NCBI GenBank assembly: GCA_035294245.1 | Contig: DATGLG010000062.1 | Coordinates: forward strand, 1 to 64,000 | Origin: DATGLG01 sp035294245 | Lineage (GTDB): Bacteria > Pseudomonadota > Alphaproteobacteria > JACZXZ01 | DNA length: 64,000 nt | Reading direction: 5' to 3' | Shown here: one piece after another, positions 55,610 to 63,884 of the stretch | Layout of the letters: each line of letters opens with the position of its first letter | How positions within the stretch are numbered: the first letter of the stretch is position 1 | Notes under the pieces: model-generated | Database searches by the model: none | Told to the model about the DNA's origin: nothing | What the model saw: the letters and a program-made list of their open reading frames with translations, nothing else | Made by a program: the position numbers and the translations under genes

Positions 55610-55924
55610 TTACGCCGCCTTACGGGCGGGCTTGGCGCCCTCGATGACGCCCATGATGTCGGATTCCTTCATGATCAACAGCTCCTCACCGTCGATCTTG
55701 ACCTCGGTGCCCGACCACTTGCCGAACAGAATGCGGTCCCCCGCCTTCACGTCGAGAGGCGTCAACTCGCCCTTCTCGTTGCGCGCGCCCGGCCCCACGG
55801 CCAGCACCTCGCCCTCGATGGGCTTCTCCTTCGCGGTATCCGGGATGATGATGCCGCCCGCGGTCTTCTCCTCCTGCTCGACGCGACGTACGAGCACACG
55901 GTCGTGTAGCGGCCTAAACTTCAT
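55610..55924 (-). CDS. groS: 10 kDa co-chaperonin GroES
   Basis: 104 residues. MKFRPLHDRVLVRRVEQEEK, then mobile loop TAGGIIIPDTAKEKP and DRILFGKWSGTEVKIDG are typical. It caps GroEL. The ATG at 55924 follows GGAGGAG; the CIRCE and promoter lie 40-100 bases upstream. The C-terminus GAKPARKAA is slightly extended. Confidence 0.97.
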   Translation of the reverse strand: MKFRPLHDRVLVRRVEQEEKTAGGIIIPDTAKEKPIEGEVLAVGPGARNEKGELTPLDVKAGDRILFGKWSGTEVKIDGEELLIMKESDIMGVIEGAKPARKAA

Positions 55925-55965
55925 GATCACTCCTCCAACTTTTTGGAATATCTGACGTTTCCCTG

Positions 55966-55992
55966 TTGGCACTCTCGGCCTTTGAGTGCCAA
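55966..55992. promoter_or_regulatory. CIRCE element (HrcA operator)
   Basis: TTGGCACTC-N9-GAGTGCCAA is a perfect 9-9-9 inverted repeat matching the CIRCE consensus TTAGCACTC-N9-GAGTGCTAA, one position changed in each arm. It lies just downstream of the -10 of groESL, so HrcA bound here would repress the operon without stress. Confidence 0.95.
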
Positions 55993-55999
55993 GCGAAGC

Positions 56000-56028
56000 A
56001 AATTTGGTGCCGTCTCCGCCCTTTTCAA
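56000..56028 (-). promoter_or_regulatory. groESL promoter (sigma70- or sigma32-like)
   Basis: Minus strand TTGAAA (56023-56028), 17 bases, AAATTT (56000-56005). The preceding C gives CTTGAAA, the sigma32 -35 form, so heat-shock sigma use is possible alongside HrcA control. Confidence 0.5.
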
Positions 56029-56109
56029 GGGGCGCGGAGGGGAAAATTTGCCGAGGCGCTACTGCGTATTATGTCGGGTATCGTCGGGCATGGACGGAGG
56101 AGTGGGCGG

Positions 56110-56448
56110 ATGAGCGCCGATCTTGCCGCAAAGGTCTGCACACCCTGCCAGGGCGGCATTCCGCCCCTCGGCAGGCAGGAAGCGGAAGCCTATATGGCCG
56201 AGGCGCCGGGCTGGACGCTGGTCGATGACGGCCGTCGCATCGAGCGGCGCTTCAGCTTCAAGAATTTCAAGGAGGCGCTCGACTTCATCCGGAGAGTGGG
56301 CGACCTTGCCGAGGCGGAGCAGCATCACCCCGACGTCAGTTTCGGCTGGGGATACGCCACCGTCTCCTGGCAGACGAAGAAGATCAAGGGCCTCCATGAG
56401 AACGACTTCATCATGGCGGCAAAAACGAATCGTCTCGCAGCGAGCTAG
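56110..56448 (+). CDS. phhB: Pterin-4a-carbinolamine dehydratase
   Basis: 112 residues. The core GWTLVDDGRRIERRFSFKNF, then EQHHPDVSFGWGYATVSW with the His-His-Pro catalytic motif, is diagnostic. It dehydrates 4a-hydroxytetrahydrobiopterin after aromatic amino acid hydroxylation. Start ATG 56110 after GGAGGAGTGGGCGG. Divergent from groES. No phhA (phenylalanine hydroxylase) is in the window. Confidence 0.93.
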   Translation: MSADLAAKVCTPCQGGIPPLGRQEAEAYMAEAPGWTLVDDGRRIERRFSFKNFKEALDFIRRVGDLAEAEQHHPDVSFGWGYATVSWQTKKIKGLHENDFIMAAKTNRLAAS

Positions 56449-56500
56449 TCTCGGACGGTTTCGTGAGCGTCCGGTCCACGCCGCCGCAAAGGGAGCCGCC

Positions 56501-56779
56501 ATGGACGAAACGAAGCTGATCGGCCGCCTGCCCTATCTCGATGTGGAGATCACCCGGCGCGACCTGCCCGAACAGGGCGCCGAGAGCGTCGCCATTCTCC
56601 TGAGGGCGGCCCCTTCCTTCTACGATGTCGGGCGCTGGCTGGCGGAGCCGGGGCTCGCCACCCTTTCGACCTTCGCGCGGAACCCGCTCGGCTTCTGGAT
56701 GGCGATCGCCGGGGCCGCCTGGCAGCCCTGGCTCTCCCTCGCTGCCCAATTCATGCTGCCACCACGGCCGCGGGAATAG
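56501..56779 (+). CDS. Small hypothetical protein
   Basis: 92 residues. MDETKLIGRLPYLDVEITRR, then EQGAESVAILLRAAPSFYD, and a hydrophobic end GFWMAIAGAAWQPWLSLAAQFMLPP that may contact membrane. AAAGGGAG lies six bases before the ATG. 52 bases after phhB, probably cotranscribed. No family recognised. Confidence 0.65.
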   Translation: MDETKLIGRLPYLDVEITRRDLPEQGAESVAILLRAAPSFYDVGRWLAEPGLATLSTFARNPLGFWMAIAGAAWQPWLSLAAQFMLPPRPRE

Positions 56780-56796
56780 TCCCGCCCGGCGCGGGA

Positions 56797-57180
56797 TTAT
56801 CGCGCAAGCGGCGGGCTATAGACGATCATCAGCCTGAGGGGATCGGGGCCGAGGCTGACCACCTCGTGATCCACCCGCGGTGGAATGCGGATCACCGTCT
56901 CCGGCCCGCAGGTCTGCGGCTCGCCGTTGCCCAATGTCACGCGCGCCTGGCCAGCGAGGATATAGATGACCTGGCTTTCTCGCGAATGATGATGCCGCTC
57001 GGCTTCGCCGCCCGGGTCGAGCGTGCCCAGGACCAGCTCGAAATGACCGTTGAAGCTCGCCTCGACGAGCAGGACATTCGTCGTGCCGGTATGGCCGGGC
57101 GGCTGATAGCGAGGCAGGTCTGCGAGCTTGACGATCTCTCCGCGCAGAGAGCTGGGCTGGAATTTCGATGGCTCGGCCAT
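56797..57180 (-). CDS. Cupin-domain protein
   Basis: 127 residues, one cupin barrel. Motif 1 is GGEAERHHHSRESQVIYILAG with three His and a Glu as metal ligands, and motif 2 is PPRVDHEVVSL. It may bind a small molecule or be an isomerase or dioxygenase; function cannot be set. The ATG at 57180 has GGGAGCGAG upstream. It follows livF by 51 bases on the same strand, so it may be part of the liv operon. Confidence 0.8.
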   Translation of the reverse strand: MAEPSKFQPSSLRGEIVKLADLPRYQPPGHTGTTNVLLVEASFNGHFELVLGTLDPGGEAERHHHSRESQVIYILAGQARVTLGNGEPQTCGPETVIRIPPRVDHEVVSLGPDPLRLMIVYSPPLAR

Positions 57181-57231
57181 GGCACTCGCTCCCGGGTAAG
57201 GGCCGCAATCGTGCGGCGGCATCGGCTTCAA

Positions 57232-57942
57232 TCAGCGCAATCCGAAATACGCCCGCCGCAAGGCGTCGTTCTCGCGGATCTCGGCGACGCTTCCCGAGAA
57301 GCCGATGCGCCCGCCATCCAGCGTATAGACGCGATCGGCGAGGTCGAGGAACTTCACGTTCTGCTCCGCGATCAGCATCGCGAGCCCCTGCCCACGGAAG
57401 CGCCGCAACACACGGATGACCTCCTTCACGAAAAGCGGCGACAGGCCGGCCGAGGGCTCGTCCATGACGACGAGGCGGGGACGGCCGGCAAGGGCCTTCG
57501 CCACGCCGAGCATCTTGCGCTGGCCGCCCGAGAGGCTGCTCGCAAGGGCCCGGCGCCGCTCGGCAAGCGCCGGGAAGACGCCGTAGAGCGTCGCCATCAG
57601 CGCGCGCAGCTCGCCGGCGGGAACGAACTGCCCGCCAATGCGGATATTCTCCTCGACGGAGAGGCCGGGAAAGCAGCCGATCTCCGACATATAGGCGAGC
57701 CCCTGCCGCACGCGCAGATCGGTGCGCATATGGGTGACGTCCGTGGCGGCGAGACGGACATCGCCCCGCCAGGCCGGGATCAGGCCCATGATCGCCTTGA
57801 GGAGCGTCGTCTTGCCGGCGCCGTTGGCGCCGAGGAGCACGACGGATTCGCCCCGATGCACCGCGATATCGACGCCCCATAGAACCTGCACGCGCCCGTA
57901 GCCGGACTCGAGCCCACGAGCGGAAAGGAGCTCAGTCGTCAT
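57232..57942 (-). CDS. livF: ABC transporter ATP-binding protein, LivF type
   Basis: 236 residues. Walker A LLGANGAGKTTLLKA, signature SLSGGQRKMLGVAKAL, Walker B LVVMDEPSAGLSPLF, and the switch His region replaced by AEQNVKF as in LivF. Energises branched-chain amino acid or related uptake. It starts inside livG (11-base overlap), indicating coupling. Confidence 0.92.
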   Translation of the reverse strand: MTTELLSARGLESGYGRVQVLWGVDIAVHRGESVVLLGANGAGKTTLLKAIMGLIPAWRGDVRLAATDVTHMRTDLRVRQGLAYMSEIGCFPGLSVEENIRIGGQFVPAGELRALMATLYGVFPALAERRRALASSLSGGQRKMLGVAKALAGRPRLVVMDEPSAGLSPLFVKEVIRVLRRFRGQGLAMLIAEQNVKFLDLADRVYTLDGGRIGFSGSVAEIRENDALRRAYFGLR

Positions 57943-58684
57943 TTTCGCTCCCGAGGAAGACCTCGACAACCTGGCGATCCGCGATGGCGTCGCCCAGCAC
58001 GCCCTCGAAGATCTCGCGCCCGGCATTGAGCACGATCACCCGGTCGGTGACCTGGTCGATGAAGCCCATGAGGTGCTCGACGACCAGGAGGGTGAGCCCG
58101 GCGCCGGCGAGCTCCCGCAGCTTCTGCGCCACTTTGTCCAGCTCGCCCGGATTGAGTCCCGCCGCGAGCTCGTCGACGCAGAGAAGCTCCGGGCGCGTCG
58201 CAAGCGCGCGCGCGAGATCCAGCATCTTCTGCTGCACGCTGTTGAGCTCGGCGGCGGGGCGATGGGCATGCTCGCCGAGGGCAAGCGAGGCCAAGAGCGC
58301 CGCCACATCGACGGGCGCCTTGCCGTGGCGGGCGCTGCCGCCATAGGTGGCGGCGATCTCGACATTCTCGCGCACGGTCAGGGTGAGAAAGGGCTTCGGC
58401 ACCTGGAAGGTGCGGTTGATGCCGAGATGCACCAGCCGATGGGAGGGAAGCCCGCCGATCTCGCGCCCCTTGAAATAAATTCGCCCGCCATCGGGGCGAT
58501 AGAGGCCCGAGATCACATTGATGCAGGTGGTCTTGCCCGATCCGTTGGGTCCGACCAGGCCGAGAATCTCGCCGGGCTTGACGTCGAAGCTGACGCCGTC
58601 CAAGGCGCGGAAGCCGCCGAAGCGCTTGACCAGGGATTCGATGCGGAGGAGCGGGATGGGCGCGGCGCCCTGCTCAGGGGACAT
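57932..58684 (-). CDS. livG: ABC transporter ATP-binding protein, LivG type
   Basis: 250 residues. Walker A VGPNGSGKTTCINV, signature degenerate as LNSVQQKMLDLARAL in place of LSxGQ, Walker B LLCVDELAAGLNPGE, and VVEHLMGFI with the switch His. The degenerate signature is seen in one LivG subgroup, so it is probably functional. Overlaps livM by 11 bases and livF by 11 bases. Confidence 0.9.
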   Translation of the reverse strand: MSPEQGAAPIPLLRIESLVKRFGGFRALDGVSFDVKPGEILGLVGPNGSGKTTCINVISGLYRPDGGRIYFKGREIGGLPSHRLVHLGINRTFQVPKPFLTLTVRENVEIAATYGGSARHGKAPVDVAALLASLALGEHAHRPAAELNSVQQKMLDLARALATRPELLCVDELAAGLNPGELDKVAQKLRELAGAGLTLLVVEHLMGFIDQVTDRVIVLNAGREIFEGVLGDAIADRQVVEVFLGSENDD

Positions 58685-59594
58685 CGATCCCCCAGCGCTT
58701 GAAGAGCGAGACCAGCCCGTTCGGCAGGAACAGCACCAGGACGACGATCAAGACGCCGTAGATGAGCTGGAAATATTGCGGGGTCGAGATGCCGATCGCG
58801 TTGTAGATCCCGTAGAGGATGAGAACTCCGAGAATGGGGCCGGTGATCGTCGCGACGCCGCCAAAAAGCGCGAACACGATCGCGAAGATGCTGATGCCCG
58901 GATCGAAGACGGTCTCCGGATAGAAGACGGAGATGTACCAGGCGAAGACTCCGCCCACGAGCCCCGCGACGAGGGCGCTCAGCAGCCAAGCCAGGATGCG
59001 GCCGCGCACCACGTCGATTCCGGCCATGCCGGCGCTGATGGCATCCTCGCGGATCGCCTGCAGCGACAATCCGAAGCGCGAATTGCGCAGATAGATCACG
59101 AGCGCGAGCGTGGCGGCGAGGATCGCGACGGCGATGCCGTAGCTCAAAGCGGGCTTGAAGACGCCGCTCAGGCTGATGCCGTAAGGGCCCTTGGTGATGT
59201 CGGTGAGGTTCGGGTTTGAGACGATCTGGAAGACCGCCTGGGAGGCCGCGAGATTGGCGATGGCGAAATAGGCGCCGGAGAGGCGCAGCAGCGGCGTGAG
59301 CAGGAGGGCGAGGAGGAGGGCCGCGACGGCGCCCGTCCCCAAAGCCGCGACGGGAGCGGCCTGGAGATGGAGCACCGACAGGGAGAAGCCGTAGGCGCCG
59401 GCGCCGAAAAAGCCGACATAGCCGAAGGGGAGATAGCCGGTGAAGCCGTAGATGACATTCAGGCCCTGCGCGAGGGCCAGGAACACCACGAAATTGAAGA
59501 GGAGGAGCTGGTTGCTGTAGGCGAAGGGGAGCAGGACGGCGGCGGCCACCACCGGCACGAGGATGAGAAGGATATGGCGCAGGAGTCTAGGCAC
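58674..59594 (-). CDS. livM: ABC transporter permease, LivM type
   Basis: 306 residues with about nine hydrophobic segments. LNVIYGFTGYLPFGYVGFFGAGAYG is the LivM entry, and REDAISAGMAGIDVVRGRILAWLLSA the coupling loop contacting the ATPases. Overlaps livH by 8 bases. Confidence 0.92.
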   Translation of the reverse strand: MPRLLRHILLILVPVVAAAVLLPFAYSNQLLLFNFVVFLALAQGLNVIYGFTGYLPFGYVGFFGAGAYGFSLSVLHLQAAPVAALGTGAVAALLLALLLTPLLRLSGAYFAIANLAASQAVFQIVSNPNLTDITKGPYGISLSGVFKPALSYGIAVAILAATLALVIYLRNSRFGLSLQAIREDAISAGMAGIDVVRGRILAWLLSALVAGLVGGVFAWYISVFYPETVFDPGISIFAIVFALFGGVATITGPILGVLILYGIYNAIGISTPQYFQLIYGVLIVVLVLFLPNGLVSLFKRWGIDVP

Positions 59595-60462
59595 GGCGCA
59601 CCTGCCGGCCGAGAAGGCCGCTGGGCCGCACCAGGAGAATGCCGATGAGGAGGAGATAGGGAAGGAGATTGGCCCAGGAGCTGAAATAGCTCTGCATGAA
59701 CATCAGGGAAATGCCGTAGACGATGCCGCCGAGGACGGTGCCGAGGGGATTGCCGAGGGAGCCGACGACGATCACAGCGAAGGAGGTGATATTGATGTCG
59801 GCGCCCATGGCGGGCGTGATGCTGCCGAGCATGAAGGGCGCGAAGATACCGGCGATGGCCGCCAGGGCCAAGCCGATGCCAAACGCGATGGCCGAGACGC
59901 GATGCACGTCGATCCCCGTCGAGAGCGCTTCCTCCCGATGCGCCATGACCGCACGGGTGAGATAGCCGAGCCGCGTGTGATAGAGATAGAGATAGATGAG
60001 GAGGACGGCGAGCCCGCTGGCGATGCCGCTCACGATCCATGCCATCGGAAAGCTGAGGTGGAGCACCCGCAGGGGGCCGCTGCCCAGCACCCGCCCGGGA
60101 ATGGAGCGCTCGCTGGTGCCGAAGGCGATCGTGGTCACCGCCTGGATCACCTGCTCGAGGCCGAAGAAGAGAATGATCGACAGCATCTCCGGATCCCTGG
60201 CGGCGAGGAGACGCGGCACGAGCAGATAATAGAGCGGCACGCCCACGACGATGAACACCGCGAGGACGAGGGGGATCGAGACGAGGGGGTTGAGGCCGAT
60301 CAGGTTGAACAGCCAAAAGGCCGCGAAGGCCCCCAGCATCAGGAAATCGCCATGCGCGAGATTGACGATGCGCATGACCCCGAAGACGAGATTCAGCCCG
60401 AGCCCGACGAGGCTGAAATAAAGGCCGAAGAGGAGTCCGGCGAGAAGGGTGTATTCGAGCAT
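59587..60462 (-). CDS. livH: ABC transporter permease, LivH type
   Basis: 291 residues, about eight hydrophobic segments. GLYFSLVGLGLNLVFGVMRIVNLAHGDFLMLGA is the LivH start (broken here by function), and AHREEALSTGIDVHRVSAIAFGIGLALA the coupling loop. No good Shine-Dalgarno precedes the ATG at 60462; instead a large GC hairpin ends 11 bases upstream, which may limit translation. Confidence 0.92.
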   Translation of the reverse strand: MLEYTLLAGLLFGLYFSLVGLGLNLVFGVMRIVNLAHGDFLMLGAFAAFWLFNLIGLNPLVSIPLVLAVFIVVGVPLYYLLVPRLLAARDPEMLSIILFFGLEQVIQAVTTIAFGTSERSIPGRVLGSGPLRVLHLSFPMAWIVSGIASGLAVLLIYLYLYHTRLGYLTRAVMAHREEALSTGIDVHRVSAIAFGIGLALAAIAGIFAPFMLGSITPAMGADINITSFAVIVVGSLGNPLGTVLGGIVYGISLMFMQSYFSSWANLLPYLLLIGILLVRPSGLLGRQVRRA

Positions 60463-60472
60463 CGATGGAGCG

Positions 60473-60505
60473 GGCCGCCGAGGGGCTCAAGCCCCTTCGG
60501 CGGCC
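60473..60505 (-). other. Intercistronic hairpin between livK and livH
   Basis: Minus strand GGCCGCCGAAGGGGC-TTGA-GCCCC-TCGGCGGCC is a near-perfect 14-bp stem with a bulged A and no U tract. It could stabilise the upstream livK message or reduce readthrough, giving more binding protein than permease. Confidence 0.75.
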
Positions 60506-60518
60506 GCTTTCCACGTCG

Positions 60519-61766
60519 CTACGGCGCGGGATAGACCGGCTTGCCGGTCGCCACGTCATGGGGATAGACCGTCACGAACTTGACGCTGCTTCCCTCGGGC
60601 ACGAGCTGCCCCAGCGGCGTGATCTCCCCGATCTGCGCACCCGTCTCGTCGAGGGCGAAGGTGCCGTCGAGGGTGTGGAGCTTGCCGGAGAGCGCAAAGA
60701 TGGCCTTGCGCAGCGCGAGCTGATCCATGCTGTCGGTCTCGGCGAGCGCCTTCTCGAGGACCAGGCCCGTCGTATAGCCGGCCACGGAATTGAAGCCGAA
60801 CTCGACCTTGCCGTCGGCGTATTTCTTGTGCCAGGCCTCGCGGAACTGCGCCAGGGACATGCCGACCTCGGCCTTGTAGGCGAGCTCGGAGGACGGCACG
60901 TAGGTGTAGACATAGGCCAGCCCCTTGGCGCCGACATTCTTTTCCAGGAGCTCCGTCTCGAGCCCCGGGTAGATGGTGAACAGCCATTTGAACTTGACGC
61001 CGCTGTCCTGGAGGTTGCGCAGGAAGGAGATGTCGTTGTTGGGATAGCCGAGCTCGATCACCGCGTCCGGATTGGTCGCCTGGATGTTGTTGATGAGAAC
61101 CGTATAGCTCGTGGTGTTCGTCGGCACGCCGTTGTCATAGACGATCTCGACGGGTGCGCCGCTCTTCTTGATGAAGTCCCGCACCGCGTTCGCCTGGGTC
61201 CCGGTGAAATCGTTGGTCGAGTAGAGCAGCGCGATGCGCTTGATGCCGAGGCCCGGGCCGTCCTTGGTGAGGAAGTCGGCGATGTATTTCGGCCAGATGC
61301 TGGAGACCGGATCGGACATCAGCACGATATAGGGATTGTCCTTGGTGAAGAAGGCGGCGCCGGTTCCGGTCTGATCGATCAGCAGCATCTTGTGATCGCG
61401 CGCGATCGGCACGGCGACGGAGGTCAGCACCGATCCGGAATCGGCGATCAGGATGTCGACCTTGTCCTGGGTGATGAGCTGGTTGTAGAGCGTCGCCGCC
61501 GTCCCGGTCGAGCTCTGGTCGTCATAGGCGACGAGCTTGATCGGGATCTTCTTGTTGTAGGGCTTCACGAAGACGCCGCCCTCCGCATTCTTCTGGTCGA
61601 TCCAGAGCTTGAGCCCATAATGCACCGGCATGGAGATGCTGGCGAAGGGCCCCGACGAGGCGTAGAGCGTGCCGATCTTGATCTCGGCCGGCGCATTGGC
61701 CGCCCGCGCGCTCGCCGCCGTCGCCATCAAGGCGATGGCGAATAGCCCGGCAATAATCTTCCGCAT
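60519..61766 (-). CDS. livK: ABC transporter substrate-binding protein (LivK-like, type I)
   Basis: 415 residues. Signal peptide MRKIIAGLFAIALMATAASARA, then IKIGTLYASSGPFASISMPV, the receptor-family opening, and DDQSSTGTAATLYNQLITQDKVD and LSDPVSSIWPKYI. Two-lobed periplasmic binding protein. Ligand may be branched-chain amino acids, amides or aromatic acids; the nearby TPP enzyme and the aroyl-CoA operon make an aromatic ligand possible. First gene of the liv operon under its own promoter. Confidence 0.9.
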   Translation of the reverse strand: MRKIIAGLFAIALMATAASARAANAPAEIKIGTLYASSGPFASISMPVHYGLKLWIDQKNAEGGVFVKPYNKKIPIKLVAYDDQSSTGTAATLYNQLITQDKVDILIADSGSVLTSVAVPIARDHKMLLIDQTGTGAAFFTKDNPYIVLMSDPVSSIWPKYIADFLTKDGPGLGIKRIALLYSTNDFTGTQANAVRDFIKKSGAPVEIVYDNGVPTNTTSYTVLINNIQATNPDAVIELGYPNNDISFLRNLQDSGVKFKWLFTIYPGLETELLEKNVGAKGLAYVYTYVPSSELAYKAEVGMSLAQFREAWHKKYADGKVEFGFNSVAGYTTGLVLEKALAETDSMDQLALRKAIFALSGKLHTLDGTFALDETGAQIGEITPLGQLVPEGSSVKFVTVYPHDVATGKPVYPAP

Positions 61767-61807
61767 TGGTCTCTCCTCCCGTTCCGGACGCGTGTTTGAC
61801 CGGGGAC

Positions 61808-61835
61808 GTTATCGGTCGACCCCCAGGCGAGTCAA
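61808..61835 (-). promoter_or_regulatory. Candidate promoter of the liv operon
   Basis: Minus strand TTGACT (61830-61835), 16 bases, GATAAC (61808-61813), 42 bases before livK. GGGAGGAGAG precedes the ATG. A TGCA-AGC-TGCA inverted repeat (61896-61908) lies about 60 bases upstream of the -35. Confidence 0.5.
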
Positions 61836-61925
61836 TTCCGGCCATCGGCTCGCGAAGACAAGGTGCGTCGACGAGAGAAGCCTGGCCGCCTTCCCGTGCA
61901 AGCTGCACCGTTTACGAAGTTGCGC

Positions 61926-63602
61926 TCACACCGGCGCGAAGGCGGGATCGAGCGCCACGTCGATCAGCAGCGGCGCCTCGCCGGCGAGCCCTTGCCGCAG
62001 CAGCGCGATCGCTTGCGGGATCGTCTCGACCCGCTCCGCGGCCAGGCCCAAGGCGCGGGCAAGGCCGACGAAATCGACCGGCGGATCGTCGAGATTCATC
62101 CCCACATAGACGCCCGTCTGCGCCGCGTGGCCCTTAAGCGCGTTCACCCGCTGCTTGAGGATGCGGTAGGAGCGATTGTTGAGGATGACGAAGATGACGG
62201 GCACGCGGTCATGGGCCGCCGTCCACAATGCCTGGCAGGTGTACATGGCGCTGCCGTCGCCGACGAGGGCGACGACCGGCCGCTCGGGGAGTGCGAGCTT
62301 CACCCCGATGGCGGCGGGCAGCCCCCAGCCGATCCCCCCGCCCCGCAGGCCGAAGAAGCTCTGCGGGTCGTCGCTTTTGAGGAGCTGCCGGAGCCCGCCA
62401 CCCGAGGACAGCGCCTCCTCGACGACGACGGCTTCCGGCGGCAGCGCTTCGCCGATCGCCTGGAGGAGCGGCAGGGGTCGCAGCGGCCGGAGCGCGGCCT
62501 CCGCCTGCGCTCTCTCCTTGAGATGCGCACGCTCGCGCGCAATCGCCTTGCCGTTGAGCGCCAGTCGCTCGCGAGCGCGGGCGCGCTCATCCGCCGTCAT
62601 GGATGACGCGACGGCGTCGAGGAGCTCCGGCAGGGTCGCCTTGGGATCGCCGAGCAGCGCGACGTGGGCGGGGTAGTTCTTGCCGAGCTCCCAGGGGTCG
62701 TTGTCGAGATGGATGACGGTGAGGCCAGGCGGCAGGGGCTCGACCTCGGACGGCAGCGACAGGGTGAAGAGATCGCCGCCGACCGAGAGCAGCAGATCGT
62801 GCTCGGCGAGGGCTTGGCGGATGGCGGGCGCCACCCGCGCGATGGCGCCGCGAAAGAGGGGATGGGAGGCCGGGAAGGATGCGGTGCTGGCGACCGCCTC
62901 GGGATAGACAGGAGCGCCCAGCAGCTCCGCGAGGGCCACAAGCTCGGCATGGGCGCGGCTTTGCATCACGGCGTCGCCGGCGATGATGACGGGATTCCTC
63001 GCGCGCGCGAGGTGCTGCGCGGCGGCGGCGATGGCGTCGCGGTCGCCGCGCAAGCGGGGTGCTATCCGCGTCGGCGCGCCGAGATCGATCTCGCCCTCGG
63101 CGTTGAGGATATCCGCGGGCAGCGAGAGGAAGACGGGCCCCGTCGGCGGCGCCAGGGCCGTCTTGGCAGCGCGATGGACGGCGCGCGGCAGATCGGCGAG
63201 CCGCCGCACCTCGTAAGAGGCCTTGCAGAAGGGTCGCGCGACGGTCGGCAGGTCCGCCCACAGGATGGGCTCCGTCGCGTTGAAGCTCTGGTCGTGCTGT
63301 CCCGCCGTCACCAGGACGGGTGCGCCGCTCTTCTGCGCATCGTAGAGCATCCCCATCGCATTGCCGAGCCCGGGCGCCACATGAAGATTGACAACCGCGA
63401 GGCGCCCGGAGGCCTGGGCATAGCCGTCGGCCATCGCCATGACGGCGGCTTCCTGCAGGACCAGCACGTAGCGCAAGCCGCCTTCGACGGCGAGCGCATC
63501 CATGAGCGGCAATTCGGTGGTGCCGGGATTGCCGAAGAGAAGGGAGACGCCTTCCTGCCGCAGCAATTCGAGGAAGGCGCGCTTTCCCGAGAGGAGGGTC
63601 AA
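61926..63602 (-). CDS. TPP-dependent enzyme, benzoylformate decarboxylase-like
   Basis: 558 residues, three-domain TPP enzyme. FGNPGTTELPLMDAL, the proton-relay Glu in VLVLQEAAVMAMADGYAQAS, NLHVAPGLGNAMG with the His of benzoylformate decarboxylase, and the TPP motif GDGSAMYTCQALWTAAHD through ILNN. Compared with P. putida MdlC, the active-site Ser26 is Thr (NPGTT) and no His is seen where His281 should be (SVGGDLFTLSLP), so substrate may differ; acetolactate synthase-like or oxalyl-type chemistry is not excluded. It lies 6 bases after the HU gene and upstream of livK. Confidence 0.75.
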   Translation of the reverse strand: MTLLSGKRAFLELLRQEGVSLLFGNPGTTELPLMDALAVEGGLRYVLVLQEAAVMAMADGYAQASGRLAVVNLHVAPGLGNAMGMLYDAQKSGAPVLVTAGQHDQSFNATEPILWADLPTVARPFCKASYEVRRLADLPRAVHRAAKTALAPPTGPVFLSLPADILNAEGEIDLGAPTRIAPRLRGDRDAIAAAAQHLARARNPVIIAGDAVMQSRAHAELVALAELLGAPVYPEAVASTASFPASHPLFRGAIARVAPAIRQALAEHDLLLSVGGDLFTLSLPSEVEPLPPGLTVIHLDNDPWELGKNYPAHVALLGDPKATLPELLDAVASSMTADERARARERLALNGKAIARERAHLKERAQAEAALRPLRPLPLLQAIGEALPPEAVVVEEALSSGGGLRQLLKSDDPQSFFGLRGGGIGWGLPAAIGVKLALPERPVVALVGDGSAMYTCQALWTAAHDRVPVIFVILNNRSYRILKQRVNALKGHAAQTGVYVGMNLDDPPVDFVGLARALGLAAERVETIPQAIALLRQGLAGEAPLLIDVALDPAFAPV

Positions 63603-63608
63603 GACCGC

Positions 63609-63884
63609 TCAGCGCTTGTTGAGCTGGTTCTTGACGGTGCGGGAGACCTTGAAGCGCACGCCCTTCGACGCCTTGATCTTGACGGCTTCGCCGGTCTGCG
63701 GGTTGCGGCCGGTGCGCGCCGCGCGCTTGCTGACGGAGAAGGTGCCGAGCGTCGTGCGCACGGCCTCGCCCTTGACGAGAGAGGTCTCGATTGCGGCGAG
63801 GACCGCCTGCACGGCCTCCTTCGCCTCGCGGGCGCTCAGCTTGTTCTTCTTGGCGATATGCGCGATCAGCTCTGCCTGGTTCAT
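63609..63884 (-). CDS. hup: HU-family DNA-binding protein
   Basis: 91 residues. MNQAELIAHIAKKNKLSAREA, GEAVRTTLGTFSVSKRAARTGRNPQTGE with the RxxRNPxTGE beta-arm, and VKIKASKGVRFKVSRTVK are typical of HU/IHF-fold nucleoid proteins. The sequence is HU-like (no IHF-specific arm). AAAGGA lies before the ATG. The following 116 bases to the window end are its promoter region; TTGCAA-17-TACAGG is a weak candidate. Confidence 0.93.
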   Translation of the reverse strand: MNQAELIAHIAKKNKLSAREAKEAVQAVLAAIETSLVKGEAVRTTLGTFSVSKRAARTGRNPQTGEAVKIKASKGVRFKVSRTVKNQLNKR

